DNA of 64,000 nucleotides, from positions 206,501-270,500 of the forward strand of contig JACSYO010001618.1 of NCBI GenBank assembly GCA_016806645.1. The letters are read 5' to 3'. A program made the translations under genes and the position numbers. Shown piece after piece: positions 63,816 through 64,000 of this stretch. The DNA is from Ophiodon elongatus. Its lineage: Eukaryota > Chordata > Actinopteri > Perciformes > Hexagrammidae. Within the stretch, counting starts at the first letter, position 1; each line of letters opens with the position of its first letter. The notes under the pieces are model-generated. The model was not told the origin of the DNA. It searched no databases and saw nothing but the letters and a program-made list of their open reading frames with translations.

Positions 63816-64000
63816 CAGAGTGCTGGAACAATTACTCAACTAATCGATTAGGTGACTGACAGGAATTAATCAGCAACTCCTTTTTTAAAGCAAAAACACC
63901 AAACATTCCCCGGTTCCAGCTGCTCATTTGAGAGGATTTGCTACGTTTCTTTGTGTTATTGGATTGTTCAGTCGATATCTTTTGGTTTTGGACTGTTGGT
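63816..64000 (+). mobile_element. Second copy of the 13.9-kb MITE family, cut by window edge
   Basis: Starts near CAATTACTCAACTAATCGATTAGG and reaches TTTTGGTTTTGGACTGTTGG at the edge. It has the same block as GGTTTTAGACTGTTAGTCGG in the copy at 14077-14096, on the same strand. Its right half lies outside the window. Confidence 0.62.

Larger units (their letters stand above)
31173..64000 (-). other. cacna2d2: Intron upstream of exon B, at least 32.8 kb, continuing off the window
   Basis: On the minus strand this is the sequence 5' of exon B. I looked for the preceding family exon, expected to be short with a phase-0 donor, behind plausible reverse-strand donors and found no match. Either the exon lies beyond 64000 or it has diverged too far to see. 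The segment contains most of the window's transposon relics. Confidence 0.7.

Overview
The window reads as teleost fish genomic DNA, probably from a percomorph. It is AT-rich, has essentially no dense coding sequence, carries a long CA/TG microsatellite about every 5 kb, and holds decayed transposons typical of fish: a Rex1/L2/CR1-like LINE, hAT and TTAA-type MITEs, a tRNA-derived SINE remnant and an LTR. The organism call is inference from these features.

I can support only two protein-coding exons, both on the minus strand. Exon B (31056-31172, 39 codons) and exon C (140-199, 20 codons) have canonical splice sites, are both in phase 0, and join in frame. Together they encode an N-terminal stretch of the alpha2 ectodomain of a voltage-gated calcium channel alpha2/delta subunit. 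By eye the residues fit alpha2/delta-2 (CACNA2D2) slightly better than alpha2/delta-1. The gene therefore runs right to left. Positions 1-139 lie in the intron after exon C, 200-31055 is one intron of about 30.9 kb, and 31173-64000 is at least 32.8 kb of the preceding intron, in which I could not find the expected upstream exon.

Left intron (200-31055): simple repeats at 6.3, 7.3, 11.0, 12.4, 18.3, 26.3 and 27.7 kb; a hAT-like MITE remnant at 13.9-14.2 kb; a degenerate teleost repeat with three internal monomers at 19.9-20.5 kb; several perfect short hairpins, including a pair side by side at 23.9 kb; and CTCF-like motifs at 1.4, 3.8, 14.4 and 23.5 kb.

Right intron (31173-64000): a SINE remnant at 40.9 kb; an unrecognised but splice-bounded open segment at 42 kb; hAT-like relics at 45 and 48.2 kb; a TTAA-flanked fold-back MITE at 50.8-51.3 kb; a dead LINE at 54.4-55.8 kb; a hAT MITE with a perfect 8-bp target duplication at 55.9-56.2 kb; a candidate solo LTR with TATA, CRE and poly(A) signals at 61.3-61.6 kb; a teleost interspersed repeat at 61.7-62.4 kb; and a second copy of the 13.9-kb MITE family running off the right edge. 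I see no sign of a novel multi-gene system. The items most worth a second look are structural: hairpins, cleanly bounded transposons and a possible cryptic exon.
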